Assembly (NCBI GenBank): GCA_021464245.1
Contig: JADCRB010000038.1
Location: forward strand, 1,852,110-1,916,109
DNA from: Carallia brachiata
Taxonomy: Eukaryota > Streptophyta > Magnoliopsida > Malpighiales > Rhizophoraceae
DNA length: 64,000 nucleotides
Direction of reading: 5' to 3'
Shown here one piece after another: positions 37,850 to 47,887 of the stretch. Position numbers and translations under genes: made by a program. The stretch's first letter is position 1; every line of letters begins with the position of its first letter. The notes beneath the pieces were generated by a model, which was not told the DNA's origin, searched no databases, and saw nothing but the letters and a program-made list of their open reading frames with translations.

Positions 37850-38508
37850 ATTTATTGCTTTCTTCTTTATTTATTTATTGTAATCTTCGCAATTTATTAG
37901 GATATATATATATATATATAAGGGGATTATAAAATTTTTATTTGTAGTTTTTAGAAAATCATTAAAGAAATATATTTATTGCGATGAATTTTTTCTTGTT
38001 GTTGCATGCTTTTTTGCTTATGTATCTTTTATGATTTGGGGCAAAAGCTATTTAATTTCCAACGAAGACCAAATTTGCTTTTTTAAAATGAAGCTTTGGA
38101 TGCTTTTGGTTGTAGACAGCTTTTCAATACACAGGACCTTTTTTAAAACTCAATAAAGATTTTGGTTTATAATCAGTATATGCGATATTTTTATAGTTCT
38201 TCATTGTTCTCATGCACTTGGTAAGATTAGAAATATTAGCTTCTCAAATTGATTGTGTTAAAAAAAAAAACAGCTTCTTAAATTATTTCTTCCCAAAGCA
38301 ATAACTAAAGGACTTAAGTAGTATAGATAATGCCAATAACTATGAAGGTAGAAGAGGCACAAAGGAACGAAGTAGAAGAGGTGTTATGAATTATTTTATC
38401 TTATCATTAATAATCTTTTTTTTTAAATTATTCAAATTATTTTTTTCATATTACAATTATCATATTATCACATAAATTAAACAATCCATCGCGTGGGGCT
38501 TGAAAATT

Positions 38509-38568
<60 letters not shown>

Positions 38569-39260
38569 GTGTGTGTGTGTGTATGACATATTAATTTATG
38601 ATTTTTTTTATTTTCATTTATTTATTAGACACGTTTCGAAATATCTTACACATATCTAAAGAATATAAGAAGAATATTGTATCTGACATAAATATGCATT
38701 ATATTGGAAGTATCCATGCATCATAACCAGCGATCAACTATTTAGCATACAACAAAGTATTGCAAATAAAATTTAATTGCAAACCGAGAGCCCATAATTT
38801 AATACTAAAATTAATGAGGATATCAATGGAACATCTATATGTCTGTCTATCTTTAACTACACATTTTATAGCCAAGAAAGTTGAAAGAAAATCATCCTCT
38901 TATCTTCCCTTTATTTGTAACCTCTTATTAATTATAGACTTAATAATTAATTTTATCCAAAATATTTTTCGATTTAACATGTATCGACCAATTTCTTTTT
39001 TTTAGATCGTACCCACCAGATTATTTCCGTCAAACTAATTTTATCCATCTATCACTTTTTTCCGTTAAATAGCACATCATGTCATCATAATTAAATTTTT
39101 TAAAAATATTTTTATAATTTTTAATAATAAAACAAAAAATAAAAAAGTTATTACTCTCCTTCCTCTCTCTCTCCTTCCTTTCTCTCTCCTTTGTCGTCCC
39201 TCTCTCTTCTTTCCTCCGTCTATTAAATCCTATCTTTCCTAACTGAGAAAGGTAGAGGGA
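37850..39260. other. Intergenic DNA of unit B, middle part
   Basis: This is homologous to 21870-23245. It includes an expanded (TA)n run at about 38513-38552 followed by T and GT runs, and a shortened CT-rich tract (about 39150-39220). No gene is seen. Confidence 0.55.
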
Positions 39261-39273
39261 TAGAAATTATATT

Positions 39274-40320
39274 TTCTTTTATTTTTTATTGAAACAGAAT
39301 CATTACATTAATATTCGAAAAAAGTGTACGTAGGGCCAATGCAAGGTGGAGAGAAAAACTTGCTTAACGCAGGAAAGAAAATTAATACATATAGTCTACA
39401 CATTATATGGTCAAACAGACTATTAACAAATCGATTATAAAAACCGTAAAAAACTACTAGATTACGACTAAATCTAACTAATCTCAAAGTGTTAACTAGA
39501 TATAATTTAATTGAAGAAAGTTACATACAGTAGCACGTTTGGCACCTTAGCAGACCTATGTCAGAAATCGTCTGAGTACTCCCAACAACAATTTACAAAA
39601 CGACAAAACTACCTACACTAAAATAAATATGGGCAATACAAATTACTCAACTCAAAAGTACACAACAGAAGCATATCCAAACTGTTCTGGTGGCGGCGAC
39701 TGGAGGTGGCAAGAAAGTGGTCAACAATGGCAATGAAGCGGCCAGTGGCAGAAACTCTGATGGCGGTGATAGCTACGTCGACGGAATCAGCGGCGCCAGA
39801 AACGGCGCTGGCAGCGTCAACTCGAATAGCAGCACCTAGGTCTTCGACTATCGCTCCGGTGGCCAGTACAACGGCTCCGACAACGAGAGCAGGATCAGGA
39901 GCATGGGCCCCAACAGCTAGTACGGTGGCTACAACAGAGACAGCGCTGCCGTCGACAAAAACTTCGAAAGTGGTAGAACAACGCCGGGGAACACAAATTT
40001 GGAGCTTGAAAAGCTATGTGTGACATTATTGGAGCCCGATCTATCATAAACCAAGACAAAAGGCCCAATAAAATGATTTTTCAGCATCTGTCGGAGAAGG
40101 GAGCACCGGAAGGGACAGTAGAAGAGCTGAACACCAAAGGGAGGCAAGAGGAAACGGAGAAAACAGCCAAAAAGGAGCTTGGGATGGGTAGCAAGCAGCT
40201 TGTCGACGGAGGTGACAATCACCACCGTTGGTCAATTAGGTTTTAGATAAGAGAACTTGAGAGAGTTTTAGAGAGAGAGAGAGAGGGAATGTTAGAGAGA
40301 GTTTTTGCTCGCATCACAAG
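39274..40320 (-). mobile_element. Retro-insertion 2 (about 1.05 kb), unit B only
   Basis: The perfect 13-bp direct repeat TAGAAATTATATT lies at 39261-39273 and 40321-40333. Unit A has a single similar copy (ACAGAAATTATAGT, about 23245). Read on the minus strand, the insert begins with a CT-rich leader, holds a GC-richer middle with short frames, and ends TTCAATAAAAAATAAAAG, a polyadenylation-like 3' end. This is the structure of a retroposed transcript or truncated LINE. No frame longer than about 105 codons and no reverse transcriptase motif is seen. Confidence 0.78.
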
Positions 40321-40584
40321 TAGAAATTATATTCCATTCCAATCCAATCTTGATGTCTATTACTATAACATATAAAATGAAAGCTGACTACTGATGTTGA
40401 TATCTTGTCCCTCATCATTATTTAAGTTCTTTCTTTGTTTTTTTCTTCTCGTTTAAACAAATGTCAGGAAATTTATAAAAAATTTTGAAGATTCAAACCT
40501 TATGATATTCAATAGGTAAAGGTAAGGCAGAGCGCCGAACAAGAGAAACAAGCAACCTCCCGATTCAAAGTCGCCAAGCCAGCC

Positions 40585-42178
40585 ATGGCAAACCTTGACA
40601 ACAGTACCCATGCTGTCCTGCTTCCCTTCCCAGCACAAGGCCACATCAACCCTTTTATGCAACTTGCCAGGATTTTGCACTCAAGAGGATTCAACATAAC
40701 CTTTGTCAACACTGAGTTTAACCATGGCCGCCTACTCCGATCCAAGGGGCCGGAATTCGTTAAGGGCTTAACAGATTTCAGGTTCGAGACTATACCAGAT
40801 GGGCTGCCGCCCTCAGACAGTGATGCAACCCAAGATGTTTGGGCCCTTTGTGATTCGCTCAGAAAAAATTGCCTGGGGCCATTTAAGGAACTAATAGCTA
40901 AGCTCAATTCAACGCCGGATTTGTCTCCAGTTACTTGCATAATTTCGGATGGGGTCATGAGCTTTGCCATCAAGGCTGCAGATGAGTTTGGCATCCCTGA
41001 AGTTCAATTTTGGACGGCCTCAGCTTGTGGCTTCATGGGATATTTGCAGTACGGTGAACTCATGAGTAGAGGCATTGTTCCCTTTAAAGGTACAATTTTC
41101 TCATTCTTCATGCAGCTTTTAGGTCCAATTTTCAGCTTCTAGATGTAAAGATATATATAATACAGTGTTACACAAAGAAACATTTTTTTGATAAAACAGT
41201 GCAAGTAATCTGTCTCAGATACTTTATCATGTAATGTGTCTCAGATAGCAACTTCACTAGTGACGGCACTCTTGAAGCTCCAGTTGATTGGATACTGGGC
41301 TTGAGAAACCTGCGACTCAAGGATCTTCCATCCTTCATTAGAACCACTGATCACGAAGACATCTTGTTGAATTTCTTGAAGGAAGAAGTGGAAAGCTGCT
41401 TAAAAGCTTCCACAATCATCTTTAACACCTTTGATGAGTTCGAACAAGAAGTGTTAGAGGCTATTTCGGCCAGGTTCCCTCGCATATATACTACGGGACC
41501 ACTTTCTTTGCTGGAAAGGCACATGCCCCCCAGTGAAGCTAGAGCATTCAGATCCAATTTTTGGAAAGAAGACTGGAGTTGCCTTCAATGGCTTGATAAC
41601 AAGGAACCCAATTCTGTCATCTATGTGAATTATGGCTGTATTACTGTCATGTCTGACTTGCACTTTCAGGAATTTGCCTGGGGCTTGCCAACAGCCAGCA
41701 TTCATTTCTGTGGATCGTCAGGCCTGATGTGGTAATGGGTAATTCTGGAATCCTGCCTGAAGAATATTATCAAGAGATTAAGGGCAGAGGATTTCTAGCT
41801 ACTTGGTGCCCACAAGATCAAGTGCTTTGCCATCCATCAATTGGAGCTTTTCTAACACATTGCGGATGGAATTCTACTTTAGAAAGCATATCTAATGGTG
41901 TTCCTATACTTTGCTGGCCTTTCTTTGGCGAGCAACCTACAAATTGCCGGTACTCATGCACTGTGTGGGGGTTTGGCATGGAGGTCAATGCAGATGTCAA
42001 CCGAAATGATATTGAGGCCCTAGTTAAGGAAATGATGGAGACAGAGAAAGGGAAGAAAATGAAGGAAAAGGCTTTGGAATGGAAGAACAAAGCAGAACAA
42101 GCCACTGACGTTGGAGGCTCATCTTACAAAAGTTTTGATAGGGTCATTGAGGAGGTCTTACTTTGTGGTCAAAAATAA
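40585..42178 (+). CDS. UGT85A: UDP-glucosyltransferase, UGT85A type, copy B (one frameshift)
   Basis: Exons 40585-41089 and 41245-42178. Exon 1 (505 nt) is fully open and includes the catalytic [10 protein letters not shown] and [19 protein letters not shown]. Exon 2 is 934 nt against 935 in copy A. The run in TTTGCCTGGGGCTTGCC has four G (41680-41683) where A has five, shifting the frame in front of the PSPG box and ending at 41733-41735. The remaining frame, with the full PSPG box, continues to 42178. Copies A and B are very similar throughout, so they probably had the same substrate. The TATA box of A is not kept. It is a recent pseudogene or a base error. Confidence 0.88.
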
Positions 42179-42846
42179 ATCTAACTTAAAAAGGCCATCA
42201 TGTCCAATCAAAGTTTCCACTTCCGCAGAAAACACGAAGAGTTGCATTTTTTTCGTATCGTGTTTTGTTATTTTCGGGCTGTCCCGCTGTTGTTGTAGCC
42301 GGGAGCCCTCCTTTTTGTTCTTCTTTAACTAGTATCTACGTGTATTTGAATGGACGATGCATGATTCCTGTGAAACAAGAACAAGAACTTCTGTTTGCAA
42401 ATTCAATTTTTGCACGTTTAGACTGTTTGCAATGACAAATGCCAAATGACCATTTCATTCAAAAACGTGAAGTCTTTTAATTGGAAGCATTATCAAAACC
42501 CTGGCATTCAAATTGGTCTCTATAAATAATTACTTGAACTTGTCCCATGGCTAGAGAATGAATTCAGTAGCGAATAGTATATTGATTGCATTTTGCATAG
42601 AAACTTACATTACATTTATTTTTCTTCCATCTTTTATACATGCTGTCATAGAACAAATCACACTAGGACTAGAAATGGATTTTCTACCATCTTTTTGCAA
42701 ATTTGCGAACAAACTAAAGGGCAATCTTTATCAAAATAGGATGCCATGGTTGTAGGTCAAACCTTCAAGTGAAGATCTGTGTGGATAAAACTTCATATAA
42801 CCTGCACAAGTTCGTGCTCATAACTCTTAACCAATCTGCAGGGATC
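42179..42846. other. UGT B 3' UTR and gap to the HAD pseudogene
   Basis: This is nearly identical to 25299-25965. No separate gene is seen. Confidence 0.55.
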
Positions 42847-45064
42847 CTAGCTAGCAGCGACAAGATTTTGGAGCAATGACTCCAAGTGTTTTAATCTGGA
42901 GTAATGGTTAGCCAATGATTATGAATGTCAATCCAAGAAAGCAAAACAAAAAAAAACCAAGAGTACATTATCCCTGGGAGTCATACCTCACATTACTCAA
43001 ATCTGGGTAAATTGCTATAGCATCTCTAAAATCCTGAATTAAATTAGATATTAACACAATCAACTACCTGGCTATCAGAACAAAGCTATTGGCAAGGGAT
43101 GCAATATTGTTTCATTTCTTTGGCTCAAAAGCTAAGGGACTGAATGGACTAACCTGGTTAGCTGTAGAAGAAGTGTAAGTAATTACACACGCCATCCCAG
43201 CATTTGTTGCCGTCTACAAAGCCATAAAATTTAGTTCCCTTTTGGAGCTTGTCATTCCTTACTCCATTCCACATCTGAACTATGAATTGGCATGAAGAAT
43301 CTATTCTGAAATGGAAAAAGTAAAATAGTTATCAGTTAAAAGGAACATATAAATCTACCTGCAGACCAATGACACTATCATCCACCAAGAAACAATCTCC
43401 TGCAGATACACCAAGCCTCTGCAAGGAATAAGATTTTAGACAATAATAATTGCAAGTACAGATAGAAGATCATATGGGTCTTTGCTCAGGCCACAATCTA
43501 GTCATATTCTTCATCTCCACCCATAGGCATAAAGGGTGACTCATAATATCTTCTGAACTACCTTGGCAGCTGTCTGATAAATTGATGGATCTGGCTTTTT
43601 TTCCTTGGCATCATCACCTGAAAGACGAAAAACAAAAGAGAATAATTGTTTTTGAATCGAGTAGAAGAAACAAACAGATCTTTAAACACTGAAAACAAGT
43701 TCTATTATTTTGCCTAAAACTATTCTACGGTCTACAACAACAATAAATCCTTAATTCCAAATTTAAATGGAGTGGGCTACATGGATCTTTTCGCTAAATT
43801 TTCCCTTGTCAACTTAGGTCATCCTCTCTCTTTCCTCTTTCCATCCACCAAGATTCAGTAACTTGTCCTAATTGGAGCATTTATAGGTCTACGTTGTTGA
43901 ACATGTTAAATTCTATTTTGGAGTCTCAATGACATCTCAATGGCATAAAATGTCAGCTCTCATATAGATCCAATAGTGTAAAAACAAGCTGTCATCATAC
44001 TATTTATCTTACTTCGGATGAAATTTCATCTCCTGTAATCAAAATACTGGACACTCACACACACACACGCAGAGAAAAGAAAATGGAAAAAAGATAATGA
44101 CATATTCCGGACTGTTAACATACCTGCAAGAAAGCAATCAAGACCCTGGAAGCGCTCCTATAACAAAGGAAAAGAGGAGCTGCTTATTGCGGAATAATTT
44201 TATTAACAATGACCCTAATCATTTCTCAATGTCGGAAACAGAAGACATACCATTCCTATAAGATTCTCGAGACAGAGTATGACTGAACTTTTAGTTGCTG
44301 CAGAGCAAACAGCCAGCTTTTTCCCCTACAAATCAAGTGGAAGATTTAAAAAACAAAAAGAAATAAAAAAAGATAAGAATAAAAATCACATGGGTTTAAA
44401 CCATTGAGAACAAAAACAGAAAAAAAAAAAAAAAATCAAGGTTTTGTCAATCACTAGACGAGGATTTGTTAACCAAAAATACAGTGAGAGAAAGAGTAAG
44501 GTACAAGCATGGCTTACGCATAATCACAAACATGTTTCCGCAAAGTTCATAGGAAAAACACACAATTATATGAGTTTAACTGAGGTCTATTATTCATAAA
44601 TTCCATTTTTGAATTTTTCTGAAAAAAGGGTAAAGATCTGTCTTACAGCAGCCTTGGCCTCGTCCATCAATTGCAATACTCCTGGCCGAGGCTCCACCTG
44701 CACAAAATGGATATCATTCATTCATTCATTCAAAATTATTCCTTTGTTTTTAAAAAGAAAAATAAAAACATTGAGAGAAATAAACAAGACAAAGAAAAGA
44801 ACAAAAAAAAAAAAAAGGACCATCGCATTTTGGGCGCGCCGCCCCCGATGCGGTTCCGGAGCTCATCGTAGAAAACGGCGCCCAATTGAGGGGCTGAGCA
44901 GAGCAACGGACATTGAAATGAGCAAAAGCGTGGTTATAGGCCTGGCGGTGGAGGTGCTCCGATTCAAGAATCATTCCGTCACAGTCGAATATCAGAGCTT
45001 GCAGCTGGGAGTGTCCTCCAGAAGAAGAAGAGGAAGGAGGATGGGAGCAGAGCATCGAGGCCAT
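42847..45064 (-). pseudogene. HAD/CbbY-like hydrolase, broken copy B
   Basis: Exons equivalent to 1 and 4-11 of the intact copy are present, but the stretch with exons 2 and 3 is missing. The junction sits in (ATTC)n at about 44716-44733, where A has ATTC repeats and an AATC repeat about 375 bp apart. Exon 1 also lost part of the transit-peptide coding (after MLCSHPP it jumps to SSSSSGG). It has a one-base loss near 44877 (AGAAAACGGCGCCC versus AGAAATCGGGCGGCC) and reads FDCDGMILE for motif I. Intron 8 contains a 62-bp micro-inversion. No functional enzyme is expected. Confidence 0.85.
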
Positions 45065-47887
45065 GAGCACTGAAGAAGTATCGTACAAAAGAGCGCGTGG
45101 TTATGTGCTGTTTTGTGCTCTTTTGTGTGTGGCTGTGGGAGATTGAGGCTAGTTTTGAAATATAACGGATTTTTGATGTCATTCCCTTCCAGCGCAAAGC
45201 AGGGCTTTTTAACCGTTTTCTCTCCTTCTTTGGGAGAGTGAAAAAAGTGAGGAGGGAATAATTTTTTTTGGATTAAGTATAATTTAAGTGGTTGATAGTA
45301 GTAATTGTTAATAATAAAGCTTAAAATTTGAACTCCAAGTTCTAAAAAAACTCGAAAAATAAATGTTTACTGGAGAACACAAATCCGTATGTTTCGGGGA
45401 GATAGGAGTGTATGCAGTTGGTTTATTCAAATTAATTATAATATTCTAATTAAATTGTTGTTGGTAGTTTAAAATATTTTAAAATAACAAATAAATTAAT
45501 ATAAGAGTGAAACTAACTAAATAGTTATATACAGTTGTGGGTTGGTTTGGTTAGTTTAGTGATTTAAATCATAATTTTAAAAATAATTATTTTTAGGAAC
45601 ATAAATATAATAATTCATAATATATGAAAAGTTTGAATGTAATACATAGGCTATTTCTCACCAGTAATAATATTATGGTACTAGTGAAACAATAAGGCTA
45701 AATGATGCCTTAGTCTTGCGAATATCATCGGATCAACAAAATTATAAATTGTTTTGAATACTCAAGTAGAAAGTAAAAATTTGTAAAAATTATTACATAA
45801 AAGTAAAGAAAGTGTCATGAAGATATTTGTCAATTTAGACAATGTGCATTTGGTGCTTGAATTATACTTTCAATTTGCATCTATTGTAGATTAATAATAC
45901 AAAAATTAAGACGCTTAGTCTTTACTTTTTTGTTAATGGCTTCTACAATATTTACATGAACAAATGCATCTAAACAAAATATAAAAAAACCCAATCGTAG
46001 AATGTGGTTAATTTTATGAAAACGGATAGATTTTTTCATGTCATCCATCTCTTTATAAAACATATTTTTGAGTTTTAGTAATTTTTAGTAGTTGGTTTGA
46101 TTTTGACACTTTTTGGATTTCTAAAACCACAGCCAAACTGTACAATGTGGTTTGCTAAAATATTAAATTACGATCAATCCATTCTCTACGATTTTTGTGG
46201 TTTTGGTTTGATTTTGGTTAGATTGATCGGGTTGGATGGATTGAATAGTTTTATATATAACCCTTAAGAAGAGGCATTAGGAGGAGAAAAGAGGTGGGGC
46301 GCAATTTTTTTCTTGGCACCCACTAAAAACCATTCTCCTAAGTTTAGAAAAAGAGATAACAAATTATAAACAATTATTAACAATACCTATAATATGGAGG
46401 CAATAGGTAAGGCACGACATAAGAGATAAGATACACGTGAATATAATAAGCTAGATGTATGAAGTTATAATTCTATTTAATACCATCAAATTTGATAGTT
46501 TTTAACCTATAGCAGTGTTTTTAAAGACGTTAAACTCATTAAAACACTAAGACTTTTTAAAGTCTAAGTATAAGATGCAGGTACTTGCATGAGCAAAGTG
46601 GATTGCCCTTTGCACGTACCTAAGTGAAGTGCATCGCACTTTCAAAAACTAAGAAAATATACTTAAGAAAATATAAATTTTGAATAACAAAGACAATAAG
46701 AAAATATATAATTAAATTAAGTCAAATAAAACTGCAAAAAGATAAAACAAAATATTTTACATGTCTTCCACAAAATAAAGAAGCAAGTTTTAAAGTTGTG
46801 CATGATAAATCAGAACAATGATAAATTGTATCGAAATATAATTAAAAATTAAAATTATCATAGTTTTATCCTCATCAAGCACATGTATAATCCTATCTTC
46901 TTCATCATCACTATATCAAATGCATCAAGCACAAATCATTCTCATTATACTCATAAGGGTATAATGGGAAAGAAATCCGAATAGTACATGGTGGGTTTTG
47001 AACCCAGAACTTTCCATTTGTAGTAGGGTGCCTCTCACCAGACCAACTTGTGTTTTGTTAATTTATTTTTTAAACTTATTATTTACTTAATTGGCCAAAA
47101 AACTCCCATTTCCTTTCTTATTCTACTTTTTGTAAATAACAATTTAATAACTACTATTTTCTATCTCTCTTTTCTTTTTTTTTTGGTTAAAAATACTATT
47201 AATTATTTTCTTGTTAAATTTTTTTAGTAAATGAATTAATTGAATTTTAAATACATAAATTCCAATATGCTTAATATTTAATACATATTATTTACTTTTA
47301 TTGATATATAAAACTTAGTTATTATTTTAATTTTATCATACATTAAATTATAATTTGTATTTTGTTAAATATACTAATTATACATTTTCTAATGTATATA
47401 AATATTTATATCTAATATAAAGATAGTTGCTAAAATATAATTTTCTTTAAATATTATTTATTATTCTTATACAATATTATATTTTCTATATTTATATTTA
47501 ATACGTAATTTATATAAATATTTAATTTTTATATATTTAATATTTAATATTAATTTTAAAAATTAAACTGATTAAATTTTAAATTATAAATTTTTTTCGA
47601 TTTAATGATCGAATTCTTAAAAATATTATATAAATTAGTCACAGCCTCAAGTAAACACGCGTCTTGGTACACGTAATCCAAAACGTAACTGAAAGTTGAA
47701 CTTAACCACCAAAGCCTTAAAAAATGTCGAAAACTACCAATAACAGTTGTTGTTACTTCACATTTTGGATTGGTCTTCTTGACGATCATGAGATCTCCTT
47801 TTTTCTACTAGCAAAATTCATCCAAAAATTGTTCGTTTCATTTAGTTTGTCTCTTTGTACTTTGCTTGATTGAACTACAAGAGAACA
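45065..47887. other. Intergenic DNA of unit B, HAD pseudogene to F-box
   Basis: This is homologous to 28678-31623, without the A-specific stretch near 29280-29640. It contains the shared SINE-like piece (minus strand, about 46988-47047) and AT-rich DNA. A run at about 47575-47750 just upstream of the F-box promoter is absent from A. No gene is seen. Confidence 0.5.
46988..47047 (-). mobile_element. SINE-like pol III promoter piece (unit B)
   Basis: This is the counterpart of the piece at 30925. On the minus strand AAGTTGGTCTGGTGAGAGGC is followed by TGGGTTCAAAACCCACC. Confidence 0.4.

Noticed and set aside
39706..40023. 105-codon Ala/Thr-rich frame on the plus strand
   Set aside because: The insert's 3' end shows that it is oriented on the minus strand, and composition alone explains the frame.
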